From an uncultured Collinsella sp. (GTDB taxonomy: Bacteria; Actinomycetota; Coriobacteriia; Coriobacteriales; Coriobacteriaceae), in contig UQWV01000058.1 of assembly GCA_900544845.1 (NCBI GenBank), positions 1 through 11,189 on the forward strand: a stretch of 11,189 nt of DNA, read 5' to 3'. The notes beneath the pieces are model-generated. The model searched no databases. It was given only the letters and a program-made list of their open reading frames with translations, and had not been told where the DNA came from. This document shows positions 1 through 6,548 of the stretch, one piece after another. Position 1 is the stretch's first letter. Each line of letters opens with the position of its first letter. The position numbers and the translations under genes were made by a program.

Positions 1-33
1 ATCGGCAATATCGCCGTCCGTACGGACGTCCAT
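1..33 (-). CDS. Possible 5' end of a gene running off the left edge
   Basis: An ATG at 33-31 on the minus strand opens 11 codons (MDVRTDGDIAD) that run out of the window without a stop. A purine-rich stretch (GAGAGAGGGG) lies upstream, but it is about 12 nt from the ATG, further than usual. The first codons contain a perfect 14-bp palindrome, CGTCCGTACGGACG (15-28). The T-tract of the preceding terminator ends only about 17 bp upstream, leaving little room for a promoter. The call is therefore weak: this could be non-coding. No function can be assigned. Confidence 0.3.
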   Translation of the reverse strand, partial: MDVRTDGDIAD

Positions 34-51
34 CAGCGCCCCGCCCCTCTC

Positions 52-99
52 TCAAAAACAAAAACCACCACAAAGGGACAGGCACCTTTGTGGTGGTTT
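52..99 (-). terminator. Rho-independent terminator behind the kup / small membrane protein unit
   Basis: A perfect 15-bp stem joins AAACCACCACAAAGG (62-76) to its complement at 85-99 across an 8-nt loop. Read on the minus strand the hairpin is followed by a T-rich tract (complement of 52-61), the classic layout of an intrinsic terminator. It lies 47 bp beyond the stop of the small membrane protein gene. A second copy of TTGTGGTGGTT (88-98 and again 103-113) offers an alternative pairing partner for the same arm. Confidence 0.8.
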
Positions 100-145
100 C
101 CCTTGTGGTGGTTCCAAGTGTAAAGCCTTCTACGACCGGCGGTCG

Positions 146-340
146 CTAGACAAACAGCACGTGTGCGAGCAGCGCGCAAACGCACGCCGCGACAAGCAGC
201 GTCACCACGATCGAGATCACGCGGTCGGCCATGTCCATGTTGGCACGATTCGTAAAGAACCGATCTTCGGCGGTGTCGACGCGCGCCTCACGCACCAGCT
301 CGGCCGCAAGATCGCGACCGTCAAGCACCTTTGCATCCAT
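146..340 (-). CDS. Small single-pass membrane protein (64 aa), downstream of kup
   Basis: A 64-residue protein, not recognised as a named family. Residues 1-40 are hydrophilic and charged (start MDAKVLDGRDLAAELVREAR), and residues 41-64 form one hydrophobic helix running to the C-terminus (VISIVVTLLVAACVCALLAH, then VLFV). This suggests a tail-anchored or single-pass protein with its charged part in the cytoplasm. The start was chosen because GGGAGG lies 5 nt before this ATG; an upstream TTG in frame lacks such a site. The same 11-nt leader GGGAGGAAACC precedes kup. The gene begins 69 bp after the kup stop on the same strand, with no terminator seen between, and a strong terminator follows it, so co-transcription is likely. 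It might be an accessory subunit or regulator of the transporter, but that rests on position only. Confidence 0.7.
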   Translation of the reverse strand: MDAKVLDGRDLAAELVREARVDTAEDRFFTNRANMDMADRVISIVVTLLVAACVCALLAHVLFV

Positions 341-409
341 GGTTTCCTCCCAGGACTCAATCCCCGTCAATACAAGCCCGCCCGTTCGCAGACAAACCTC
401 GAGCGTCGA

Positions 410-2437
410 CTACGGCCGCTCGTTGGGGGCCAGGCGCTGCATCTTGTTCACGGCCTTGAACTTGGTGAACAGCGGCACGTACTCAAAGCTCACGTTGGAG
501 TTCTCCAGGCCGTACCAGCGTGCAGGCGTGCCGGCGGCGCGGCGGATGATGTACTTGAGCGTGATGGCCGTGCGCTCGCTCGGCTCCACGTCGCTTTCGG
601 GCGCCAGAAGCTTACGGATCAGGACGAACTTGAACGTACCGATGTTACCCGGATCCTTGTAGACCGAGTAGTCATGCGTCTGCGGCGGCAGCTCGCCGGT
701 GGCAGCCAGGTCCTGAACAACCTGACGCAGATAGGCATTGACGCGCTGGTTGATCTTGTAGCCCAGGTACAGATGCACGCGGAACACGTAGTCGGTGCCG
801 AACGTCTCGACCGAATAGGCAAAGGTGTGCGGTTCGTCCATGGTCTCGACATTCACGAACCACCAGGCGCGGGCGCGCTTGGGATGCTTGTCCAAGATCG
901 AGTAGACGATATCACGGTCGATATAGTCGGTATGGGTGTCCTTGGTCAGGTACACGATGTTGTCGCTCAGGCGCTCGTAGCGATCGTCATCGCGCAGGCG
1001 CTTGAGCTGCGGCAGGTAGCTGCGCAGCGGCAGCAGCGTAAACTGGCGCTGCTCAACAGCCGTACCGTTGTACCAGCACACCATAATGCCCATGATGAGC
1101 GCGGCCATGAGGATGGTGAAATAGCCGCCGTGGAAGAACTTGGTGAGCGAGCTCACGAAGAAGAAGCCTTCGAGCAAAAGGAAGAAGGCCGCGAAGATCC
1201 ACGGAGCAACCTTGAGCTTGCGCTCCTCGTGCAGGTAGAAGAAGAGCAGCAGCGTGGTGCACATCATAGTCAGCGTAATGGCAAGGCCGTAGGCGGCTTC
1301 CATATGCGCCGAGTTCTGGAACAGCAACACCACGATGACGCAGCCGACAAGCATGACGTTGTTGACCATGGGGATGTAGAGCTGGCCCTTGGTCTCGGCA
1401 GGGTAGAAGACCTGCATGTGCGGCATGAGGTCCAGACGGCTGGCCTCGGACACCAGCGAGAATGCGCCGGTGATAAGCGCCTGCGAGGCAATGATGGCCG
1501 CGACGGTGGAAAGGCCGACGGCAAACGGGCGCAGGCCCGGGGCGAGCATCTGGTAGAACGGGTTGAGATCGGCAATGCCCATGAGCTCGGGGTTGGCAGC
1601 GTTGTTCATAAGCCAAGCGCCCTGGCCCATATAGGACAGCAGCAGGCAGCACTTAACGAACGGCCAGGTAGCGTAGATATTGCCGCGGCCGACGTGGCCC
1701 ATGTCGGAGTAGAGCGCCTCGGCACCGGTGGTGGCGAGGAAGCAGCTGCCCAGAATCATGATGCCCGCGTGGTTGTTGGGGCTCAACAAAAAAGCGATGC
1801 CGCGGAGCGGGTTGAGGCACAGCAGCACGGCGGGGTGCTGTAAGACAAAGAACAGACCCGTGCCGCCCAAGAACAGGAACCACAGCGTCATGATGGGGCC
1901 AAAGGCGTGACCAATCTTGGCCGTACCGATGCGCTGTACCAAGAAGAGCACGATGATGATGGCGAGCGTAATGGCGACGACGCGGCCCTGGTCATCGCCC
2001 AGCACGGCATGAACCGCCGGGATAGTGCGCAGGCCCTCGATGGCCGTGGTAACGGTAACGGCGGGCGTCAGGATGCCGTCGGCGAGCAACGCGGCGCCAC
2101 CCAGCATGGCGGGGATGATAAGCCACTTGCCGCAACGCTTGACCAGGCTGTACAGGGCAAAGATGCCGCCCTCGCCATGGTTATCGGCGCGCAGCGAGAT
2201 GAGCACATACTTGATGGTGGTCAGCAGCGTGACAGTCCACACGACAAGGGAGAGCGCGCCGAGCACGAACTCCTCCGTGACGCTTCCGATGCCGCCGTTG
2301 CCGGCAACGAGCGCCTTGGTTACATACATAGGGCTGGTGCCGATATCGCCGTACACCACGCCCAGCGTGACGAGCATCGCCGAGATGCTCACAGGAATCG
2401 CAGCGTGCGAGGCTGCCTCCTTGGCCTTTTGTTCCAT
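410..2437 (-). CDS. kup: KUP-family potassium uptake transporter
   Basis: A 675-residue integral membrane transporter of the KUP/HAK/KT family, which imports K+ together with protons in characterised members. Family hallmarks are in order: GVVYGDIGTSPMY (residues 26-38, first helix, with the conserved Asp31), ADNHGEGGIFAL (84-95), DGILTPA (120-126) followed by TAIEGL (131-136), and TGAEALYSDMGHVGR (237-251, with the conserved Glu240). About twelve hydrophobic helices fill roughly the first 450 residues. A soluble C-terminal domain follows, including FGTDYVFRVHLYLGYK. Length is normal for the family, so the gene looks intact. The start was placed at the ATG preceded by GGGAGGA with 9 nt spacing; a TTG six codons upstream lies inside that ribosome site and is unlikely. 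A small membrane protein gene follows in the same direction. No c-di-AMP riboswitch or other leader structure was seen in the short upstream region. Confidence 0.95.
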   Translation of the reverse strand: MEQKAKEAASHAAIPVSISAMLVTLGVVYGDIGTSPMYVTKALVAGNGGIGSVTEEFVLGALSLVVWTVTLLTTIKYVLISLRADNHGEGGIFALYSLVKRCGKWLIIPAMLGGAALLADGILTPAVTVTTAIEGLRTIPAVHAVLGDDQGRVVAITLAIIIVLFLVQRIGTAKIGHAFGPIMTLWFLFLGGTGLFFVLQHPAVLLCLNPLRGIAFLLSPNNHAGIMILGSCFLATTGAEALYSDMGHVGRGNIYATWPFVKCCLLLSYMGQGAWLMNNAANPELMGIADLNPFYQMLAPGLRPFAVGLSTVAAIIASQALITGAFSLVSEASRLDLMPHMQVFYPAETKGQLYIPMVNNVMLVGCVIVVLLFQNSAHMEAAYGLAITLTMMCTTLLLFFYLHEERKLKVAPWIFAAFFLLLEGFFFVSSLTKFFHGGYFTILMAALIMGIMVCWYNGTAVEQRQFTLLPLRSYLPQLKRLRDDDRYERLSDNIVYLTKDTHTDYIDRDIVYSILDKHPKRARAWWFVNVETMDEPHTFAYSVETFGTDYVFRVHLYLGYKINQRVNAYLRQVVQDLAATGELPPQTHDYSVYKDPGNIGTFKFVLIRKLLAPESDVEPSERTAITLKYIIRRAAGTPARWYGLENSNVSFEYVPLFTKFKAVNKMQRLAPNERP

Positions 2438-2472
2438 AAGCCGGTTTCCTCCCAACTTTAATGTTCGAAGGG

Positions 2473-2478
2473 ATTATA
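2473..2478 (-). promoter_or_regulatory. Candidate -10 box of the kup promoter
   Basis: On the minus strand a perfect TATAAT lies 35 bp upstream of the kup ATG, giving a short leader that contains the ribosome site. No good -35 hexamer is seen at 16-19 bp. A 6-bp inverted repeat, TAAAGA (2521-2526) and TCTTTA (2536-2541) with a 9-bp spacer, lies about 43 bp further upstream and could be an operator. This is inference from sequence match alone. Confidence 0.45.
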
Positions 2479-2562
2479 GGTAATCGGCCCATGTTTTAAT
2501 GCACTGTTTTCCCAGCTAGATAAAGATTTATACAGTCTTTAGGCCACCGCGGCGATATGAAG

Positions 2563-2591
2563 TGTGACAAAGGAACTATCCCCTTGTCACA
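2563..2591 (-). repeat. CAAAGG-type hairpin behind the nitroreductase gene
   Basis: TGTGACAA (2563-2570) pairs with TTGTCACA (2584-2591). After one A/C mismatch, GG pairs with CC around a 7-nt loop. It begins 4 bp beyond the nitroreductase stop, so it may stabilise or end that transcript, but no T-tract follows on the minus strand. The inner part (CAAAGG ... CCTTG) resembles the hairpin at 62-99 while the outer stem differs. Confidence 0.55.
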
Positions 2592-2595
2592 TTCG

Positions 2596-3471
2596 TCATT
2601 TTCCGAGCCAGTTTTTGAACCACCACTCCATGGAGCGGCTCATCTCGGCCATAAAGGGGCTCGTGTGCTTGCGGGTGTAGATATCCACGACGCGCTCCCC
2701 CACCTCGCGGGCGTGCGGGCGAAACATCGCATCCATCTCGGCCACCTGCGCATCCATAGTCGCGGCATCCGCACGGCAGTAGCGCTCCTCGTGCACCAGG
2801 TTCACCACGGGGTGCGCGATTGCCGGGCGCTCCTTACGGGGCGTGCCGATGATGAGCATCGACAGCGGCATGGTATAGGGCGGCAGATCGAGCAGCGCGG
2901 CAACTTCCTCGGCGTTCTCGACGATGTCGCCGATATAGCAGCTCCCCAGCCCCAGGGCCTCGGCGGCAACCACGGCGTTTTGCGCGGCGATCACGGCATC
3001 CTGAGCCGCGATGGCAAAGTCGCCCAGACCCGGCGCGCGGCGGGGCGCCTTGCCCGTACGCTCTACAAACTCGGGCTCAAAGCAGCCCACGTGCTCAAAC
3101 AGATCGATCCACTTGGCACAGTCGACCACAAATATAAGTGCCCAGGGCGCCTTGGCGATCATGGGCTGGTGGTCGCACAGGTCGGCCAGGCGGTCGAGCG
3201 TTGCCTGCTCGCGGATGCTCACGATGGAATACATCATCATGGCGCCCGCCGACGGTGCGCGGCTCGCCGCATGCAAGATCGCCGCCCGCTGCTCGTCGGT
3301 CACCGCCACGGGACGGTCGTCGTCATCACGCGCGAAGGCACGCGTGGACGAGCGGTGTTCCAAGATGTCCAGCGCCGCGTTGCCCGTAGTCTCGACCGGA
3401 TAGCCGCCCGCGTCCACGCCCACAGCTCCGCCGCAGTACTCGGTGCCCGTCATACAAACCTGCTCGCCCAT
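2596..3471 (-). CDS. Nitroreductase-family flavoprotein
   Basis: A 291-residue cytoplasmic protein of the FMN-dependent nitroreductase superfamily, whose members reduce nitro compounds, quinones or flavins with NAD(P)H. Visible signatures are RSSTRAF (40-46, the FMN-phosphate-binding start of the fold), APSAG (72-76), AAEALGLGSCYIGDI (169-183, the typical second half of the fold) and LIIGTPRKERP (206-216). The length is greater than the usual 170-250, because of about 33 extra residues at the N-terminus and a Trp-rich C-terminal tail (MEWWFKNWLGK). The ATG is preceded by GCGAGGA with 7 nt spacing; Met7 is a less supported alternative. The gene is divergent from the LtaS-like gene and separated from kup by 158 bp containing a hairpin and a promoter-like site, so it is probably its own transcription unit. 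The physiological substrate cannot be told from the sequence. Confidence 0.9.
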   Translation of the reverse strand: MGEQVCMTGTEYCGGAVGVDAGGYPVETTGNAALDILEHRSSTRAFARDDDDRPVAVTDEQRAAILHAASRAPSAGAMMMYSIVSIREQATLDRLADLCDHQPMIAKAPWALIFVVDCAKWIDLFEHVGCFEPEFVERTGKAPRRAPGLGDFAIAAQDAVIAAQNAVVAAEALGLGSCYIGDIVENAEEVAALLDLPPYTMPLSMLIIGTPRKERPAIAHPVVNLVHEERYCRADAATMDAQVAEMDAMFRPHAREVGERVVDIYTRKHTSPFMAEMSRSMEWWFKNWLGK

Positions 3472-3684
3472 AGCTCTATCCTCGCTAATTCTTTAAGAAG
3501 CCTTTACGTTTCCGTGTAATTCCCGTCCATTATCGCGCAGGCCGCCACTACATTGCGCCACACCGCCGCACGTGCGCGTTAATATGGCTGGTTGTTGTGC
3601 GCAGCCACCAATTGCAGCGCATATCTTGGTAACAATCGGGTAAACCCCCGCTTTCGTACGTTTTAGTTTGTGAGGAGTCTCAGC

Positions 3685-5985
3685 ATGTTCGCTGCCGCCA
3701 TCTCGCTCGTCGGTCTTGCGGCGACCGTCTACCTTGTCTTGCGCGAGGCCAAGGCCATTCGCGCTCAGTCGGGCACCGTTGCCAAAAGCGCTCTTGGGTG
3801 GAGCGTCGCCTTCGGCCTGTTCCAGCTCTTTTTGACCATTTGGGGCGCCATTGGCCTCGTCGCCCAAAACGAGCCGCTCGCCTTTGTGATGCTCATCCTG
3901 ACCAACGCCATCCTCACCGGATGCGCCTGGGCCAGCATCGCCCGCGATCGCATCGCCCCGCGCGTCTTTGCGTTCGCCAAGCCCGACGCCCCCGCCCCCA
4001 CCGGCAAGCTCGCCCGCCTGCGCGGCGCCTTTGTGGGCAAACCACTCGTCGCCGCCGTCCTGTGCCTGCTGCTCGCCGGCGTCTTTGCGCTGCTGGGCAT
4101 GGAGGTCTCGTCCAACCACGACTTTACCTGGGTCTACCCCCTGTGCATCCTGCTCGAGTGGGCCATCATCACCGTGCTCATGATCGGCTTGTTCTTCCTG
4201 TTCCAGCGCCACGGCGCAGCTCCCGCGGTCCTGGCCTTTGCCCTCTTTGTCCTGGGCATTGCCGAGTTCTTCGTCATCACGTTTAAATCCATGCCCATCC
4301 AGCCGGGCGACCTTTCGGCCATCTCCACCGCCGCCGCGGTCGCCGGCACCGGCTACACCTTCTCCATCTCGCTGTTCTGTGTGCTGTCCATGGGCCTTAC
4401 CGCCATCGCCATGCTGCTGTGCGAGTACGCCGGCCTGGTGGCACCGCACCGTCAGAAGGGTGCCGCCAACGCCAAGCGCATGCTGCTCACCAACCTGCTC
4501 GTGGCAGTGCTGTGCCTGGGCGGCGTAACCGCGCATGTCACGCTCATCGACTACTACAACACCCTCGGCATCACCGTCTACACCTGGCGTCCGCTCGAGA
4601 GCTACTGGCGCGAGGGCTATCTGCCTGCCTTTATTAGCGCGGCACAGTCCATCAAGCCGCCCAAACCCGCCGACTACTCCGTCGACGATGCCAAGGCCAC
4701 GCTCAAAAAGTACGCCAAGGCCTACGACAAATCCGACGCGGCCAAGAGCGACGAGCGCGCCGCCGCAAAGGAGCAGTTCGACAGCGAGAAGCCCACGGTC
4801 ATCGCTATCATGAACGAGACGTTCTCGGATTTGTCGATCTACCAGAACATGCGCGCCGGCTACGAAGGTCCGCAGTACTTTAAGAACCTGTCCAACTGCC
4901 TCAGCCGCGGAAAGCTCTACGTGAGCGCCTACGGCGGCGGCACGGCCAATACCGAGTTTGAGTTTATGACCGGCAACTCCATGGCCAACCTGGGCTCGGG
5001 CGTGTACCCCTACACCATCTACAACATGGAAACGACCGGGAATCTGGCAGAGCAGTTCAAATCGCTCGGCTATTCCACCACGGCCATGCACCCCAACCAC
5101 GCGACCAACTGGAACCGCGAGAACGTCTACAAGGACTTTGGCTTTGACCAGTTCCTGTCCATCAACGATTTCCAAGGCGCCGATACCCTGCGCGGCATGG
5201 TGACCGACCAGGCAACCTACGACAAGATTCTTGAGCTGCTCGACCAGAACGCCGATCCGCAGTTTATCTTCGATGTGACCATGCAGAACCACTCGGGCTA
5301 CGACACGGGTCTGCTGCCGGTCGACAAGCAGATGCACCTGAACATCGACACGACCGACCTGGACGCTAAGACCGTCGAGGACGGCACGCTCTCCGATGTT
5401 GACGAGTATGTCTCGTGCATCGAGCAGTCCGACCAAGCGCTGCGTTACTTCCTCAACGCCCTGAGCAAGCTCGACCGCAAGGTGGTCGTGGTGTTCTGGG
5501 GCGACCACCAGCCGTTCTTCCCGTCCAAGTTCAACGATAAGTGGTTTACCGGCGAGGACGACGCCACCCACCAGGAGCGCTTGTGGCAGACCGACTACAT
5601 CATTTGGGCTAACTACGACGTTGCCGGTTGTAACCAGACGAGTGAGGTCGACGACCTGTCCACCAACTATCTGTCCACCCAGCTGATGCAGCTGATCGGC
5701 GCACCACTGACCGACTACCAGAAGGCGCACATGACGCTGCGCGAGTCGCTGCCCGCCATCAACTCGGTGGGCTACGAGGACGCCAGCCTGCGCTGGGCGC
5801 TCTCCTCCAACGTCACCGGCGATGACGCCGTTGCCGCTGCTGCCACCAAGGCACGTGAGGATTACGCCAAGATGCAGTACTACGAGATGTTCCGCGACGG
5901 CAAGAACGTGTATACCGAGCACTTCCAGACCGAGGCCAACGAGACCGACCCCAACCTGGCGCCGGGTACGACCAAGATTAAGTAG
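3685..5985 (+). CDS. LTA synthase / MdoB-like membrane phosphoglycerol transferase (sulfatase fold)
   Basis: A 766-residue membrane enzyme of the LtaS/MdoB type (alkaline phosphatase/sulfatase superfamily). Characterised relatives move glycerol-phosphate from phosphatidylglycerol onto a growing polymer or glycan at the outer membrane face. The first ~290 residues contain about eight or nine hydrophobic helices, more than the five of Staphylococcus LtaS, with SMPIQPGDLS in between. An Ala/Lys-rich linker (about 310-370) leads to the extracellular catalytic domain. Its key sites are present: IMNETFSD (metal-binding Glu378), GGGTANTEFE (nucleophile Thr420), QNHSGYD (His536) and FWGDHQP (Asp607, His608). 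The start ATG was chosen because AGGAG (3673-3677) lies 7 nt upstream; a GTG at 3670 lacks a ribosome site. A terminator-like hairpin follows at 6069. The enzyme looks active; whether the product is lipoteichoic acid, another wall polymer or a modified glycan is not decidable here. Confidence 0.9.
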   Translation: MFAAAISLVGLAATVYLVLREAKAIRAQSGTVAKSALGWSVAFGLFQLFLTIWGAIGLVAQNEPLAFVMLILTNAILTGCAWASIARDRIAPRVFAFAKPDAPAPTGKLARLRGAFVGKPLVAAVLCLLLAGVFALLGMEVSSNHDFTWVYPLCILLEWAIITVLMIGLFFLFQRHGAAPAVLAFALFVLGIAEFFVITFKSMPIQPGDLSAISTAAAVAGTGYTFSISLFCVLSMGLTAIAMLLCEYAGLVAPHRQKGAANAKRMLLTNLLVAVLCLGGVTAHVTLIDYYNTLGITVYTWRPLESYWREGYLPAFISAAQSIKPPKPADYSVDDAKATLKKYAKAYDKSDAAKSDERAAAKEQFDSEKPTVIAIMNETFSDLSIYQNMRAGYEGPQYFKNLSNCLSRGKLYVSAYGGGTANTEFEFMTGNSMANLGSGVYPYTIYNMETTGNLAEQFKSLGYSTTAMHPNHATNWNRENVYKDFGFDQFLSINDFQGADTLRGMVTDQATYDKILELLDQNADPQFIFDVTMQNHSGYDTGLLPVDKQMHLNIDTTDLDAKTVEDGTLSDVDEYVSCIEQSDQALRYFLNALSKLDRKVVVVFWGDHQPFFPSKFNDKWFTGEDDATHQERLWQTDYIIWANYDVAGCNQTSEVDDLSTNYLSTQLMQLIGAPLTDYQKAHMTLRESLPAINSVGYEDASLRWALSSNVTGDDAVAAAATKAREDYAKMQYYEMFRDGKNVYTEHFQTEANETDPNLAPGTTKIK

Positions 5986-6012
5986 CTGCTAGCTGCTGAG
6001 CCACAACTGAAA

Positions 6013-6142
6013 CGTCTGTCCAGGCGGAGGCATATAAGGTTCCCTGCTCGGACAGTCCTGCGCAAGACGAAGGCCACATTAAGTGGCCTTCTTTGCGTGC
6101 GGAACTCGCGATGAACCTTATATGCCTCCGCCTGGACAGACG
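6013..6142 (+). repeat. Palindromic element: 30-bp perfect arms around a conserved core
   Basis: Bases 6013-6042 are perfectly complementary to 6113-6142 (30 of 30), enclosing 70 bp. Within and next to the enclosed part, 6053-6116 is identical over 64 bp to the reverse complement of 11108-11171, so the core is a repeated unit. The outer arm bases are specific to this copy: the copy at the right edge has different arms that also pair with each other. The core contains a GAAGGCCAC hairpin followed by TTT. The element begins 27 bp after the LtaS-like stop codon. Confidence 0.85.
6069..6094 (+). terminator. Terminator-like hairpin after the LtaS-like gene
   Basis: GAAGGCCAC (6069-6077) pairs perfectly with GTGGCCTTC (6083-6091) around the loop ATTAA, followed by TTT. 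The T run is short, so termination is plausible but not certain. It is the central part of the conserved core of the palindromic element, which suggests the element carries its own terminator. Confidence 0.6.
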
Positions 6143-6196
6143 CCCTGATGTTGGGGCGTGGCTTGTCTTGGGTGTATCGCCGAACATATATAAGTT

Positions 6197-6222
6197 GAAG
6201 GCCACGTTATGTGGCCTTCTTT
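6197..6222 (+). terminator. Second GAAGGCCAC terminator-like hairpin
   Basis: The same 9-bp stem as at 6069 recurs here with the loop GTTAT, followed by TTTGTTTG. It lacks the surrounding arms and most of the core, so it looks like a solo or decayed copy. As a plus-strand signal it could back up the first hairpin behind the LtaS-like gene. Confidence 0.55.
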
Positions 6223-6227
6223 GTTTG

Positions 6228-6460
6228 CGGAAAGTGTATCCCGGAATTCTTGTCTGGAATGGGATGCAGTTTCCGCTTGGGACCCGATTGGGAAAGCGTG
6301 TCCCACTATTCAGCTGGATTCCGGGATGTATTTTCCCGTTGAGGACCCTTTGGGAAAGTGCGTCCCGGTCTGGGCGCTCAAACTGGGATGGATTTTCCGG
6401 ATGAGGGCTTGACGGAAAATGTGTCCCGTTCCGGGCGCTAATTGTGGGATGCAGTTTCCG
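6228..6460. repeat. Array 1: eight alternating 15-bp arms, period about 62 bp
   Basis: Two arm types alternate. The CGGAAA...TCCC type starts at 6228, 6290, 6352 and 6413; the GGGATG...TTTCC type starts at 6261, 6323, 6385 and 6446. Same-type starts are 61-62 bp apart. Arms of opposite type are imperfect reverse complements. The gap across CCC-to-GGG is always 18 bp, while the gap across TTTCCG-to-CGGAAA is 13-14 bp, so the layout is strict although arm centres and gap sequences vary. The array lies beyond the 3' end of the surface gene; its last arm is 24 bp from the terminator stem. Confidence 0.85.
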
Positions 6461-6483
6461 CTTGCGGAGTCTCCACTCAACAG

Positions 6484-6521
6484 AAAACCCGGGTGGCCTG
6501 TTTTTTGGCTACCCGGGTTTT
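6484..6521 (-). terminator. Strong terminator of the surface-protein gene
   Basis: AAAACCCGGGT (6484-6494) pairs perfectly with its complement at 6511-6521, and the stem continues inward with GGCC against GGCT (one G-T pair) to about 15 bp around a T-rich loop. On the minus strand the 3' arm ends in TTTT followed by CTGTT. It lies 27 bp past the surface-gene stop. The mirror-image T run means it could also stop plus-strand transcripts. Confidence 0.85.
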
Positions 6522-6548
6522 TGGGTTGTCGATATGTTCGACTGGCTA

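Larger units (their letters stand above)
5986..6548. other. Repeat-rich intergenic zone between the LtaS-like and surface-protein genes
   Basis: This 563-bp stretch has no credible gene. In order it holds a palindromic element with 30-bp arms (6013-6142), a second GAAGGCCAC hairpin (6197-6219), an array of 15-bp arms at 61-62 bp spacing (6228-6460), and the surface-gene terminator (6484-6521). About 50 bp between 6143 and 6196 hold nothing recognisable. Open frames across it lack ribosome sites and only reflect the repeats. Confidence 0.75.

Noticed and set aside
161..1843. Long plus-strand open frame of 560 codons opposite kup
   Set aside because: It overlaps the antisense of a clear Kup transporter, has no ribosome site and has a composition typical of antisense frames (His, Arg, Gln, Val, Asp rich) in GC-rich DNA.
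2438..2595. Riboswitch (for example c-di-AMP type) in front of kup
   Set aside because: Only about 35 bp separate the candidate -10 box from the start codon, too short for a known riboswitch, and no leader fold was seen.
3493..5922. 809-codon minus-strand open frame opposite the LtaS-like gene
   Set aside because: It mirrors a gene with all catalytic motifs, and its sequence is low-complexity Gly/Val/His/Asp typical of an antisense shadow.
6228..6460. CRISPR array
   Set aside because: Arms alternate in orientation, vary in sequence, and are separated by 13-18 bp related gaps rather than unique spacers. No cas gene is in the window.
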